Shown: positions 9,201-17,252 of the stretch, in pieces
How positions within the stretch are numbered: the stretch's first letter is position 1
How the letters are laid out: each line of letters starts with the position of its first letter
From: Stutzerimonas stutzeri
GTDB lineage: Bacteria > Pseudomonadota > Gammaproteobacteria > Pseudomonadales > Pseudomonadaceae
DNA: 64,000 nucleotides
Direction: 5' to 3'
Assembly (NCBI RefSeq): GCF_002909485.1
Contig: NZ_PPXG01000002.1
Coordinates: 62,001 to 126,000, forward strand
Position numbers and translations under genes: made by a program
Notes under the pieces: generated by a model
Seen by the model: only the letters and a program-made list of their open reading frames with translations
The model's database searches: none
What the model was told of the DNA's origin: nothing

Positions 9201-9898
9201 TGCTCGGGCTCCAGCGGCTGCAAGCCGCCGGCCTGTTGTTCAAGGCGAGTCAGGCTTTCCTTGGCCTGCTTGGCGGCCTCGAACGCGGCCTGGCCGAGCC
9301 GGCTGTAGAGCCCGGTATCCGTGAGCTTTTCCAAGAGGGTGCCGCGCTCGTTGTCGTCGGCCTTGAGAAAGGCGGAAAACTCGCTCTGCGCCAGCAATAC
9401 GGCGCGGGTGAATTGCGCCAGGGTCAGGCCCAGACGGGCTTCGAGCAGTTCCTTGAATTCGCGTTTCTTGCCGCTGGCGAGGAGCGTGCCGCTGTCGAGA
9501 TCCGTAAGGCTCTGGCTGCTGGCCTGCAGGCGGCCGTCGATCTTCTCGCGGGCGCGCTTGACCTCCCAGCGTGCGCGGTAGCGGTGGCCGTCAACGCCGA
9601 CGAAATCGACCTCGGCGTAGCCGCTGCCACAGCCACGGCGCAGCAGATTGCGCTCGTCGCCACCGCCGATTTCGGCTTCGACGTCGGGGACCTTGTTCAG
9701 CGGTGAGACGCTGTCGAGCCGCGGCGTGCTGCCGAACAGCGCCAGGCACAAGGCATCGAGAATGGTGCTCTTGCCGGCGCCGGTGGGCCCGGTGATGGCG
9801 AACAGGCCGGCGCTGGCCAGGGGTTCGGCGGTGAAGTCGATGATTTGCTCGCCGGCCAACGAGGCCAGGTTCTTCAGGCGGATGGCGAGGATTTTCAT
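6245..9898 (-). CDS. sbcC: Exonuclease SbcCD, ATPase subunit SbcC
   Basis: SbcC is the SMC-like subunit of the SbcCD nuclease, which cleaves DNA hairpins and double-strand ends. The 1217 residues show the Walker A motif GPTGAGKST (37-45) and long glutamine- and leucine-rich coiled coils on both arms. The zinc-hook CPVCGS is near residue 602. The ABC signature LSGGE and Walker B / D-loop LFIDEGFGSLD come near residue 1150. The length is slightly above the E. coli protein. Its ATG overlaps the sbcD stop by four bases, so the two are translationally coupled on the minus strand. Confidence 0.95.
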   Translation of the reverse strand: MKILAIRLKNLASLAGEQIIDFTAEPLASAGLFAITGPTGAGKSTILDALCLALFGSTPRLDSVSPLNKVPDVEAEIGGGDERNLLRRGCGSGYAEVDFVGVDGHRYRARWEVKRAREKIDGRLQASSQSLTDLDSGTLLASGKKREFKELLEARLGLTLAQFTRAVLLAQSEFSAFLKADDNERGTLLEKLTDTGLYSRLGQAAFEAAKQAKESLTRLEQQAGGLQPLEPEQRAVLERDHQTQLEQLKQLQQQLKELEAQRQWLSELQRLENEREAARQQLQDAEDERESLTEARRILELFELLAPQRHRFLRQQELEPLLGKAADSLARLQHEEQAVQQRLAELQSQCSAASEQLRSAEQARQDAEPRLAQARREEERLSHLNTDLVSIREESVQADAAASAGEATLKQLGEQQQRAAEQLATLTQQLETSAALQPLCAAWGGYRPRLQQTVQLAARLQQGRSELPALEAQAKAAEAQQNLAREALDNLQRERDSEVGLAEQLAQMHRKLDEWRQAERETDALQQLWLQQLTLTASQRELASAHIRQQTELDSLVPLGKQVRIDRDAAEQALKVTLALLERQRLARSENVEALRAALVPGEPCPVCGSDEHPWQQTEALVASLDRHDDSEAARAQQALQEQDQRLQELRDRHVALSTQLRQTQQRQSEVDAQLQTLAPRLLALPAHAQLLEQPEAERSPWLEAQLTTLKDQIASASQHQQQLLALQQRSETLQQAWQAAREACVGATQQLARQRDALARDSQQLDEELLAFSELLPAEQLQRWRENPAQTFMQLDASIATRLQQLQAQTELADELRRCEQRRSDEQLQQRHRQEKQESCSARLTEREKLLLACQQALRTSLGKQTSASAWQQQLDTAIHTARQAQAEIDQQLNESKLGLTRLHSEQQNCRQRHAELEHERDALNAELAAWRADHPQLDDATLAQLLHMDDQLITEARQRLQQNSETLTRCRERLDGCLSRLTAHEQQQPEAPDAEQLQLRHAEQLQQCEQADQRCAETRAQLIDDDKRRSQSQALLAQIDAARAEHQRWGRIAALIGSSDGGAFRKIAQAYNLDLLVQHANVQLRQLARRYRLKRGGSPLGLLVMDTEMGDELRSVHSLSGGETFLVSLALALGLASMASSKLKIESLFIDEGFGSLDPESLQIAMDALDSLQAQGRKVAVISHVAEMHERIPVQIQVQRQGNGQSALRIVGGLS

Positions 9899-11130
9899 TG
9901 GTCGTCCTCCGCATGGGCGAACTCGACCCGTTGCAGCAGCGTGGCGAAATCGTCCAGCGCCTGCTCGTCTGCCGGGTTGCCGTACTCGGCTTCCCAGGCG
10001 CGGGCGAACAGCTCCTGCGGGGTGATCTGGTCGAGGCCGAGCAGCACTTCCGATTTCGTCTCGCCGCGTTTGCCGGCGTATTCGCTGGCGATGCGCACCA
10101 GCCGGCAGGCCTTGGCGGTTATCGCGGTTTCGATGCGCTGGCGCAGATCCGGCAGTGGTTCGTCGAGCAGCACGCGTACCTCCAGCCAGGGCAGGTGTTC
10201 GTCGAACAGCCCGGTGGGCGGCAGCGCCTCCAGTGCGGCGATCACCTCGGCCAGCGGCGCGCGGCCGATGCGGATCATCTCCACCGCGCGCGGCACCGGC
10301 AGGCTTTCGACCTGCGCCAGCTGCTCGCCGTCGAGTTCGATCAGCAACACCTGATGGGGGTAATTGACCTCGGCGAAGGACAGCGGCAGCGGCGAACCGC
10401 TGTAACGGATGCGCGTCTGCCCGGCGACCTGCTGCGGCTTGTGCAGATGGCCAAGGGCGACGTAGGCGACGGACTCCGGAAACAGGCAGGCCGGCAGTGC
10501 CTCGGCGTTGCCGATGACGATGTTGCGCTCGGATTCCTCCGACACCGCGCCGCCGGCCATGTGCGCATGGCTCATGGCGACCAGTGCCTGGCCGGGCTGG
10601 CGTGCGGTTTCGGCGGCGTCGATGAGGCGTTCATGCACCTGACGGATGCCGGCCATGTAGTTGTCGCCCAGCTCCATACCGGTGACTTCGGCCGGGCGCA
10701 GGAAGGGCAGGGTGAGACACCAAGCGGCGGTGTTGCCATTGGCGTCGTGCAGCGGCACCAGCAGGCGCTGGTGATCCAGCTGGCCCTCGGCGATCCAGCT
10801 GATACGACCGACGGCATGGGCATTGAGGCGCTTCATCAGCGGCGCCGGCAGCTCGATGCGCCCGCCCGAGTCGTGGTTGCCGGCGATCATCACGATGTCC
10901 AGCTGCGGGAGTTTTTCGTGGGCGCGGACGATGAAGTCGTAGAGGCGTTCCTGAGCCTTGAGCGGCGGGTTCACGGTGTCGAATACGTCGCCGGCGATGA
11001 GCAGGGCATCGGCGCGGTGGGTGATCAGTTGGTCGAGCAGCCAGGCGAGGAATTGTGTGTGTTCGTAGTCGCGGTCCTGGCCGTGGAGGGTCTGGCCGAG
11101 GTGCCAGTCGGAGGTGTGGATCAGGCGCAT
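9895..11130 (-). CDS. sbcD: Exonuclease SbcCD, nuclease subunit SbcD
   Basis: SbcD is the Mre11-like Mn-dependent nuclease that partners SbcC. The 411-residue protein carries the metallophosphoesterase motifs in order: HTSDWHLGQ at the N-terminus, GDVFDT, IAGNHDSGGR, then MSHAHMAGG and LGHLHKPQ. I start at the ATG at 11130, giving MRLIHTSDWHLG. An in-frame ATG further upstream would add 37 residues without homology. Upstream lies a gene-less kilobase, so the sbcDC promoter should be near 11.15-11.25 kb. Confidence 0.95.
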   Translation of the reverse strand: MRLIHTSDWHLGQTLHGQDRDYEHTQFLAWLLDQLITHRADALLIAGDVFDTVNPPLKAQERLYDFIVRAHEKLPQLDIVMIAGNHDSGGRIELPAPLMKRLNAHAVGRISWIAEGQLDHQRLLVPLHDANGNTAAWCLTLPFLRPAEVTGMELGDNYMAGIRQVHERLIDAAETARQPGQALVAMSHAHMAGGAVSEESERNIVIGNAEALPACLFPESVAYVALGHLHKPQQVAGQTRIRYSGSPLPLSFAEVNYPHQVLLIELDGEQLAQVESLPVPRAVEMIRIGRAPLAEVIAALEALPPTGLFDEHLPWLEVRVLLDEPLPDLRQRIETAITAKACRLVRIASEYAGKRGETKSEVLLGLDQITPQELFARAWEAEYGNPADEQALDDFATLLQRVEFAHAEDDQ

Positions 11131-11264
11131 GGGCTCAGGCTCTTTGTTTGCGGGCGCAGCGGCAAACCGCTGGCTTGGTTTGTGCGGCGGGTGGTTGCGT
11201 CGGATGTAAGGCTTGTGGGCGCGGTTGGATGTGGCAGTCACTTATCGTGCTGTTCTGACGCGCT

Positions 11265-12085
11265 GGTTTCGCCCTGCTGGGCGAGTTCCTTTTGGCAGTC
11301 GCCGGATGGCCGGCCCCGCCCAAAGGAACCAAAAAGTCTTGCCCCTGCATCCGGCCCCGGCTGCGCCGGGGTTCCCTCGCTCCGGTGACGTTCCAAGGGT
11401 CCGCTGCGAAGGGCCATCCCTGGCCCATCGCAGCTCTCGCGGCATCCATGCCGCTCAACCCTTTCCACGCCACCTGCGCTCGGCCTCCTGAAAGGGGCGT
11501 TTGGTGTTGCCTGAAAGGTTGTGCAATTGGGGATGGGCGGGTAACGCGAAGCTTACCTACCTGTTTGCAAAGTAACCCGCTGTGGCCCGGCAAAAACTTG
11601 CTTGAAGCCTGCGGTGGAAAATGCTGCGCAGTTTTCCACCCTACATCGCTGCTCTGGGGACATGTCATGACGGGACGTTGTTCCGTCATTCCTCGCTCGG
11701 CGTCAACGCCTCGCGTCCCCCTGCGCAACGCCTGCGTTCGGCTTCCTGTAGAGGATTCCAGTCCAGGCCGCCTGATGGATCGAAGGCTGACTTCGCTTTG
11801 CTTCGCAGTTGACTTTGCTTTGTGCGTTTCCATGCGCGGCCTGACAGGCAGCACCAGATTCCCCTTCAGTAGGGAGAGCGGAATCGTTGTGCAAGGGGGT
11901 GAGCCGCATGGATGCGGCGAAAGGCTTAAAGGGCCATGGATGGCCCTTGTAAGCCGACCCCTGGAGCGGCGATGGAGCGAACGAACCCTGCGCGTAGCGC
12001 AGGGCCGGATGTAGGGGCGCGCTTTCTTTTGCTTACTTTTCTTTGCGCGTGCAAAGAAAAGTGAGTCGCCCAGCAGGGCGAAACC
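11265..12085. repeat. Palindromic intergenic element (~820 bp) with diverged inverted arms
   Basis: A perfect 20-bp inverted repeat (GGTTTCGCCCTGCTGGGCGA at 11265-11284 and its complement at 12066-12085) bounds the stretch. The ~200 bp inside each end are diverged inverted copies, sharing CATCCGGCCC, AAGGGCCATCC and CGCATCCATGC in the same order. Near the right end a 12-bp perfect hairpin (ACTTTTCTTTGC, loop GCGT, 12035-12062) stands out. A smaller hairpin with TTTTCCACCCTAC lies at 11620-11650. Reading frames inside have no recognisable protein character. This fills most of the gap between sbcD and the WYL regulator. Confidence 0.7.
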
Positions 12086-12171
12086 TGAGCCAAATGCCGA
12101 TGAAAGCGCGGCGCTCACATACCAAAATCCGTGCCGACGCTCTTCGCGGTCAAAACCGCCCCCACAAGCCC

Positions 12172-13044
12172 TCACGAGTACAACCACCCCTTCAACGCCT
12201 GCAGATTCCCCACCTGCAACTGCTGCGCTGCCGCATTCGCCTGTACGGTATTCGGATCGATGCCAAAGCGCTGCAGCACGTACTGCACCAGTGCGCCGCG
12301 GGTCTCGACCGGCAGTTGGCCGTCGACCATGCCGAAGTCGACCTCGATGATCGACTTCTGCGCCGGGCTCAATCGCGCGTCCGGCTCGATCAGCACGGTC
12401 ACCGGCGTGTTCCATGCCTCGTCCTGTTCGCGGGTGTGTTCGCTGGTGTCCATCAGGTCCGGCTCGCCGCGAAAGCGGCTGAGTACGAAGTCGCGGTATT
12501 CGCGGTTTTTCTCGCAGTAGGCGCGCACGTGCCAGCGCATGCCGGTGAACACCAGGGTATGCGGCGCCATCACGCGGATTTCCACCTCGGGGTTGGCCAG
12601 CGAGACGTACTCGCTCTCCAGCCGCAGCCCTTCGCGGCAGGCCTGCAGGATCGGCCGCAGCACCTCCGGGCGGATGCTGCGGTCCGGTACCTGGAGCACT
12701 TCGGTGTGCGCATAGGCGAGCGCCAGGCCTTCAATGTGCGGCGCGCGCACGCGATTCTGGTCGAGCAGGTGCAGGTAGGCGCTGGCGCTGCCGTCGATGA
12801 ACAGCGGCTGAAAGCCTTTGGTCGGCTTGTAGCCCTTCAGGTGGCGGTCATATGTCAGGTTTTTGGGCGCATGTTCGTTCAGGTAGGTGTTGATGTCCTT
12901 CGATGCCTGTTGGCGGCTGATGCCGAAGCTCTGCATCAGGTGCCCCGTGGTCAGGCGACCTTCCCACCATACGATGGTCTCGATCAGGCGGTAGCGCAGC
13001 GCCAGGTCCCAGCGAATCTGACTGATCGATTGCTTGCGTTTCAT
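12172..13044 (-). CDS. WYL-domain transcriptional regulator, BrxR/CapW-like
   Basis: This 290-residue protein has an N-terminal winged helix (RYRLIETIVWWEGRLTTGHL, then FGISRQQASKDINTYL). A central WYL-type domain contains MRWHVRAYC and YRDFVLSRF, and a WCX-like C-terminal region follows. The phrase SRQQASKDI plus NLTYDRHLKGY is characteristic of the BrxR/CapW family, which represses phage-defence operons such as BREX and CBASS. No defence genes are adjacent here, so it may be an orphan regulator or act at a distance. It reads away from the small genes to its right. Possible operators lie just upstream. Confidence 0.78.
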   Translation of the reverse strand: MKRKQSISQIRWDLALRYRLIETIVWWEGRLTTGHLMQSFGISRQQASKDINTYLNEHAPKNLTYDRHLKGYKPTKGFQPLFIDGSASAYLHLLDQNRVRAPHIEGLALAYAHTEVLQVPDRSIRPEVLRPILQACREGLRLESEYVSLANPEVEIRVMAPHTLVFTGMRWHVRAYCEKNREYRDFVLSRFRGEPDLMDTSEHTREQDEAWNTPVTVLIEPDARLSPAQKSIIEVDFGMVDGQLPVETRGALVQYVLQRFGIDPNTVQANAAAQQLQVGNLQALKGWLYS

Positions 13045-13070
13045 CGCCTCTGCACCTGTGCCAAAGATTT

Positions 13071-13129
13071 ACATGCGTATGTCGAGCAGGTCGACGTGTC
13101 GCGCAAAGCTACATATATTCGCGGTATGT
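13071..13129. promoter_or_regulatory. Candidate operator palindromes before the WYL regulator
   Basis: Three inverted repeats lie within 60 bases upstream of the regulator start: ACATGCGTATGT (13071-13082), GTCGAGCAGGTCGAC (13081-13095) and ACATATATTCGCGGTATGT (13111-13129). The outer two share ACAT...ATGT ends. WYL regulators of this family bind palindromes in their own promoters, so autoregulation is plausible. The divergent small gene at 13164 would share the region. Confidence 0.4.
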
Positions 13130-13163
13130 TTCAACTCGATCCGAGTGGATGAGGTGACCCAAC

Positions 13164-13265
13164 ATGAGCCTGATGATCAATGCGTTGCTGATGTCATGCG
13201 TGGCGTTCGTTTCGATGCTGTTTCTGGCGTGGTTGGCCTATGGTGAAGGGGGCCGAAAAGGGTGA
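13164..13265 (+). CDS. 33-residue single-span membrane microprotein
   Basis: The frame reads MSLMINALLMSCVAFVSMLF, then LAWLAYGEGGRKG and a stop. It is one strongly hydrophobic helix followed by a short positively charged tail. A good SD, GAGGTG at 13151-13156, sits 7 bases before the ATG. Nothing longer competes on either strand here. Function is unknown. It resembles the many small inner-membrane proteins that modulate larger partners, and it is divergent from the WYL regulator and may be controlled by the same operators. Confidence 0.5.
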   Translation: MSLMINALLMSCVAFVSMLFLAWLAYGEGGRKG

Positions 13266-13369
13266 TGACGGTTACAGTTCTATGAAGAACGTCGACTTCC
13301 CGATGGACGGCATGAATCTCCGAGCACCGAACAGGGTCTTTGTCTCAGGCTTATTGCTAGAGATGTTCC

Positions 13370-13585
13370 ATGAAGACTCTGTCCCGCTACCTGGCTGAAA
13401 CCTTCACTTCGCAGTACCGCACGCGCGTCGAGCCGCAAGCTGACGGTCGCCTGGTGGTACATGTCGGCTATCCGATCAATGGCACCCACGCCACGCGCAT
13501 CATGGCGGGGCATCAGGTGCAGAACACGCTATTGGTCGAAACCATTCTCGAAGACATGCGCAACGAACTGGCCCGCCCGCAATAA
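13370..13585 (+). CDS. Conserved hypothetical protein (71 residues)
   Basis: This is a small soluble-looking protein (MKTLSRYLAETFTSQYRTRV at the start, ILEDMRNELARPQ at the end) with no membrane segment, signal peptide or metal motif. The start has a usable upstream purine stretch (AGAGATG). Its stop lies three bases from the stop of the convergent sensor kinase. I do not recognise a family. Coding appearance and clean boundaries support a real gene. Confidence 0.6.
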   Translation: MKTLSRYLAETFTSQYRTRVEPQADGRLVVHVGYPINGTHATRIMAGHQVQNTLLVETILEDMRNELARPQ

Positions 13586-13588
13586 CGC

Positions 13589-14905
13589 CTAGCGCGCTCT
13601 AGGCAGGGCAATGCGTACCCGTAAACCGCCCAGCGGGCTATCTTCCAACGACCATTCACCCCGCCATGCCGTCAGGATGTCGCTGACTATTCCCAGTCCC
13701 AGGCCGTGACCCTCTGCCGCCTCGTCCAGTCGGACGCCCCGGTTGATCACCTGTTCCCGTTGTGGCGCCGGAATGCCCGGCCCGTCGTCGTCCACCAGCA
13801 GGACGAAGCCATCGCCGTTGCGCTCGATGCTCAGCTCGACGCGGCTGTTGGCCCACTTGCAGGCGTTATCCAGCAGATTGCCGAGCAGCTCCAGCATGTC
13901 CTCGCGATCACGCGGTAGACGGCAGCCGCTGGGGGCATGCCAGCGTAAGTCGAGGTTGGTACGGTGAATCATTGCCAGTGTCTCGAACAGCGCCGGCAGT
14001 TCGGCGTCGCAATCGAAATGAGCCCCAGGCAACACGTCGACCGATAGCCGTGCACGCCCCAGTTCGCGGCTGACCCGTTGCTGGATCTGGCTCAACTGCT
14101 CCTGCAGGCTGGTGCGCAGTTCGGGGTAGGCCGCGAGTTCTTCGCGCTGCACCAGGCTGCCAAGCACCGCCAGTGGCGTCTTCAATGCATGCCCGAGATT
14201 GCCCAGGGCATGGCGCGAGCGCTGCAGAGTGTCTTCGGTTTGGGCGAGCAGATGATTGATCTGCTCCACCAGCGGTTGCAGTTCGCGTGGCGCCTGCTGA
14301 TCCAGTTGCTGACGCTGACCCTGCTGCAATTGGGCGATCTGCAGGCGCGCGCGCTCCAGCGGCCGAAGCGCCAGGCTCATGGCATAGCGCTGTAGCAGCA
14401 GCAGGGCGAGCAGCGCAAAAGCGACCAGTCCCAGCCCGCTCAGTCTCACTCGGGCGAAACTGTCGAGGACCGGCGTGTAGTCCTGCGCCACGCTGATGAT
14501 GATCGGTTGCCCCTCACGGCGGTATTCGGCGCGGTAACCCAACAGCCGCTGGCCCTGCGGGCCGTCGAGCAGTTCATCCGCGAGGCCTGCGCGTTCTGGC
14601 CATTGTGGCGCTGCGTCCCACAGCGAGCGTGAGCGCCAGGTGCGCCCGGGCAGATCGATCTTGAAGTAATGACCGGAAAAAGGACGCTGATAACGCGGAT
14701 TGAGGCGTTGTATATCCAGCTGATCACCGTTCGGCCCCTTGACCAGCGCGATCAGCAGGCCCTCGGTTTCCTCACGCAGGTCGGTTTCCAGGCTGCGTCT
14801 GAGCCCTGATTCGAACAACCACAAACTAGTCTGCACCAGCACCAGGGCGACCAACAGCAGGGTGGCGATCAGCGCCAGGCTAAGGCTGCGCTGAATGGAT
14901 TTCAC
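13589..14905 (-). CDS. bqsS: Sensor histidine kinase, BqsS/CarS-like
   Basis: The 438-residue inner-membrane kinase has an N-terminal membrane helix (about 9-28), a periplasmic domain and a second helix near 155-172. A HAMP-like segment, the H-box [13 protein letters not shown], the N-box [13 protein letters not shown], and the G-boxes DDGPGIP and GHGLGLGIV follow. Just after the first helix it carries REETE, an RExxE motif like the ferrous-iron-binding motif described in P. aeruginosa BqsS. The cognate regulator overlaps it by four bases, and PepSY genes follow upstream, as near bqsRS. The specific name is an inference; QseC/PhoQ-like is the fallback. Confidence 0.72.
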   Translation of the reverse strand: MKSIQRSLSLALIATLLLVALVLVQTSLWLFESGLRRSLETDLREETEGLLIALVKGPNGDQLDIQRLNPRYQRPFSGHYFKIDLPGRTWRSRSLWDAAPQWPERAGLADELLDGPQGQRLLGYRAEYRREGQPIIISVAQDYTPVLDSFARVRLSGLGLVAFALLALLLLQRYAMSLALRPLERARLQIAQLQQGQRQQLDQQAPRELQPLVEQINHLLAQTEDTLQRSRHALGNLGHALKTPLAVLGSLVQREELAAYPELRTSLQEQLSQIQQRVSRELGRARLSVDVLPGAHFDCDAELPALFETLAMIHRTNLDLRWHAPSGCRLPRDREDMLELLGNLLDNACKWANSRVELSIERNGDGFVLLVDDDGPGIPAPQREQVINRGVRLDEAAEGHGLGLGIVSDILTAWRGEWSLEDSPLGGLRVRIALPRAR

Positions 14906-15567
14906 GGCTGGCCGCCGAAGCGATAGCCCTGCCCGCGGCGCGTTTCGATTAGCTCGCGCCCGAGCTTGCCGCGCAATCGGTTGACATGCACTTCGATGAC
15001 ATTGGAGTCGCGCTCGGTTTCGCCGTCATAGAGGTGTTCGGTCAGCTGCGTTTTGGAGAGCAGCTGGCCAGGGTGCAGCATGAAATAGCGTAACAGGCGG
15101 AATTCACCGGCGGTGAGTTCAATGTCCTCGCCGTCCTTGCGGCAGCACTGGCGCGATTCGTCCAGCTCCACGCCACCGGCCTGCAGCATTGGCTGGTTGG
15201 CCAGGCCGTGGGCACGGCGCAACAGTGCCTGGATGCGCAGCAACAACTCTTCTGGGTGGAAAGGTTTGGTCAGGTAATCATCGGCGCCGGCTTTGAGACC
15301 GTCGATGCGCTCGGCCCAGGAACCGCGCGCGGTGAGGATCAGCACTGGCGTAGTGAGGCCGCCGGCGCGCCAGTCACGCAACACCTCAAGCCCCGGTTTG
15401 CCAGGCAAACCGAGGTCGAGAATGATCAGATCGTAGGGCTCGCTTACGCCCTGGTATTCGGCGTCGCGGCCATCGGTGAGCCAGTCGACTGCATAGCCGT
15501 TGCGGCTGAGACTGGCCACCAGTTCATCGGCCAGCGGCACATTGTCTTCGACCAGTAGCAGGCGCAT
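14902..15567 (-). CDS. bqsR: OmpR-family response regulator, BqsR/CarR-like
   Basis: This 221-residue regulator has a receiver domain with acidic residues EDN, the phosphoacceptor Asp51 in [17 protein letters not shown] and the conserved Lys in LTKPF. A winged-helix effector domain with [17 protein letters not shown] and [15 protein letters not shown] follows. It overlaps the kinase stop-start (ATGA) and the upstream PepSY gene (one base), so the three are co-transcribed. A candidate binding site of the TTAAG-N6-TTAAG type lies upstream of the neighbouring PepSY gene. Confidence 0.8.
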   Translation of the reverse strand: MRLLLVEDNVPLADELVASLSRNGYAVDWLTDGRDAEYQGVSEPYDLIILDLGLPGKPGLEVLRDWRAGGLTTPVLILTARGSWAERIDGLKAGADDYLTKPFHPEELLLRIQALLRRAHGLANQPMLQAGGVELDESRQCCRKDGEDIELTAGEFRLLRYFMLHPGQLLSKTQLTEHLYDGETERDSNVIEVHVNRLRGKLGRELIETRRGQGYRFGGQP

Positions 15568-15872
15568 CAGTCTTCTTCATCCTTGATCAGGCGCCCGTCG
15601 CGGGCATCGAATTCCAGCTCGCGGGCGACGCCCTGGGTTGTCAGTAATTCGATTTCATAGACGTAGATGTCGTCTTCCTCTTCCAGTTCCGCCTCCAGCA
15701 GACGTGCCCCGGGATAACGCTCCATCGCGCGCTGGATCAGTGTTTCCAGCGGCAGGATCAGGCCCTCACGACGTAGCCGCAGGGCTTCGTCCTGATCCAA
15801 GTCACGGCTCGCCGCCGGGGTGGCAGCGAGCAGCAGTGCGAGTGGAAACACTACGAGTAAAGGGGCACGCAT
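15567..15872 (-). CDS. Secreted PepSY-domain protein
   Basis: The 101-residue product has a signal peptide ([24 protein letters not shown]) and a PepSY domain ending in [20 protein letters not shown]. It is strongly acidic, with [18 protein letters not shown] in the middle. PepSY proteins of this size often sit beside two-component systems and are thought to bind cations or modulate sensors in the periplasm. It is first in line with the regulator and kinase on the minus strand. The chosen ATG gives a clean signal peptide; longer frames start in noise. Confidence 0.8.
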   Translation of the reverse strand: MRAPLLVVFPLALLLAATPAASRDLDQDEALRLRREGLILPLETLIQRAMERYPGARLLEAELEEEDDIYVYEIELLTTQGVARELEFDARDGRLIKDEED

Positions 15873-15880
15873 GGATGGCC

Positions 15881-16189
15881 TCAGTCGTCCTGATGGTCCT
15901 TCAGCACTTCGCCGGTCTTGGCGTCGAGTTCGAGATCCCATTGCACACCTTTGTCGTCGCGCAATTCAAGCTGGTAGACGTAGCGGCCGTATTCTTCTTC
16001 CAGCTCGGACTCCTCGATGGTGGCGCCGGGGTGCTTGGCCAAGGCCGCTTCGTTGAGCTTCTCGAACGACTGGATGGTACCGGCGTCACGCAGACGCAGT
16101 GCTTCGTCGGGGCCGATGTCCTTGGCCATGGCCAGGTTGGCACCGAAGGCGAGTGTGGCGGCGGTGAGCAGCGTAGTCAGTGTTTTCAT
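15881..16189 (-). CDS. Secreted PepSY-domain protein (second copy)
   Basis: This 102-residue paralogue of the next gene has a signal peptide (MKTLTTLLTAATLAFGANLAMA) and the parallel acidic core ESELEEEYGRYVYQLELRDD, then LELDAKTGEVLKDHQDD. Both copies share the LRLR(D/R)xG segment after DEAL, so they arose by duplication. The gene heads the PepSY-PepSY-regulator-kinase unit. A BqsR-like box lies 52 bases upstream of its start. Confidence 0.82.
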   Translation of the reverse strand: MKTLTTLLTAATLAFGANLAMAKDIGPDEALRLRDAGTIQSFEKLNEAALAKHPGATIEESELEEEYGRYVYQLELRDDKGVQWDLELDAKTGEVLKDHQDD

Positions 16190-16240
16190 CGTTTTGATTC
16201 CTGTGGTTGGTTTCGACGATTCACAGGTTACGAGGGCTTG

Positions 16241-16256
16241 CTTAAACGAAACTGAA
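16241..16256 (-). promoter_or_regulatory. Candidate BqsR box (TTAAG-N6-TTAAG type)
   Basis: On the minus strand the sequence is TTCAG TTTCGT TTAAG, a 9 of 10 match to the direct repeat TTAAG-N6-TTAAG reported for P. aeruginosa BqsR (from memory). It lies 52 bases before the PepSY gene that leads the bqsRS-like operon and inside the divergent spacer shared with the CusF-like gene. Confidence 0.5.
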
Positions 16257-16360
16257 TGCCGGCGTGTGGCCGCGAATGCACCGTTCGGGCGAGGGCGAAC
16301 CGCGCCATGGGGACTACGCTTGCAGCAGTTGCCACAACCGATCGGTCGGGGTGAGTCTTC

Positions 16361-16717
16361 ATGAAAATCGTGTTTCTCGCGCTGCTTGTGGGGTTCTGGC
16401 TGAGCGGCAACGCCGCCGCCGAGGACCTGCTCAAACCCTCTACCACGCCCCCGCCGATCGATGAAGTCTCGGCTGACAATGGCTTGGAGGCTGAACCCGC
16501 TTACGAGGCCGAAGGTGTAATCCGCGGCATTGATGTTCAGCAGGGCAGCGTGACTATTGCCCATGGGCCAGTGCCCAGGCTGAAGTGGCCCGCGATGGTC
16601 ATGCCGTTCAAGGTGAATGCTGCGCAGCTCAATGGCCTGGCGGTTGGCGATGCGGTGGAGTTTCGCTTCACCGACGGTGAAATGGACCCGCAGATCGTCT
16701 TCATTCGACGGCAGTAG
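16361..16717 (+). CDS. Periplasmic copper-binding protein, CusF-like
   Basis: This 118-residue secreted protein has a signal peptide (MKIVFLALLVGFWLSGNAAAE), a low-complexity Pro/Glu linker and a C-terminal OB-fold domain with LKWPAMVMPFKV and GDAVEFRF. The Trp and Met residues in WPAMVMPF correspond to the CusF copper site, which binds Cu(I) in the periplasm. No efflux pump genes are beside it. The position, divergent from the PepSY/two-component unit, suggests a shared metal-stress context. Confidence 0.8.
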   Translation: MKIVFLALLVGFWLSGNAAAEDLLKPSTTPPPIDEVSADNGLEAEPAYEAEGVIRGIDVQQGSVTIAHGPVPRLKWPAMVMPFKVNAAQLNGLAVGDAVEFRFTDGEMDPQIVFIRRQ

Positions 16718-16830
16718 ACAGGGATAGGTACGGGCGACTGGTTGAACTTAGCGCCTGCCGTTGCGCTCGTAATTTAGGCAGGGGCCATCCGTATGGCCCA
16801 TCTGGTTCCGTTCGAAGAAGGAAAAACGAC

Positions 16831-17094
16831 ATGTATAACAAGACACTGACCGCCGCGTTCGCCGTTGCCATCCTGAGCTCTGGCGCTGCTTTTGCCGCCG
16901 ACAAGCCCGGTGCCGACTGGATCACCCTCGAGCAAGCCGTAGAGAAGGCCAAGGCCGCCGGCTACACCGAGCTGCACGGCATCGAAGCCGATGGCAACGG
17001 TTGGGAAGGCGAGGGCATGAAGCAGGACGGCAAGAAGTACGAGTTCAAGATCGATGGCCGCACCGGTGAAGTGACCAAGGACAAGCAAGACTGA
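16831..17094 (+). CDS. Secreted PepSY-domain protein (third copy)
   Basis: The 87-residue product has a signal peptide (MYNKTLTAAFAVAILSSGAAFA) and a PepSY domain (WITLEQAVEKAKAAGYTELH, then KYEFKIDGRTGEVTKDKQD). It is lysine-rich, unlike the two strongly acidic PepSY proteins nearby. An SD-like GAAGGA lies before the ATG. It forms the right end of a metal/cation-stress cluster with the CusF-like gene and the two-component system. Its molecular role is unknown. Confidence 0.8.
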   Translation: MYNKTLTAAFAVAILSSGAAFAADKPGADWITLEQAVEKAKAAGYTELHGIEADGNGWEGEGMKQDGKKYEFKIDGRTGEVTKDKQD

Positions 17095-17252
17095 GGGGCG
17101 CGCCTCTCACGTCTGCGTTGAGCGCACGCACCGCCTGCTCCACAGCGGCGCTGCGCTCAGCCCTTACTCGTACCGGCACTCCCGCAAGGGGAGGCAGCCA
17201 CTGGCAGAGCGGGTATCATCCACACCCCCCGTCGCGCCGCGTAGCTGCATTC

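Noticed and set aside
11135..12415. Long open frames over the 11.3-12.1 kb palindromic element
   Set aside because: They cross diverged inverted repeats, lack domains or good SD sites, and overlap the WYL regulator or sbcD at their ends.
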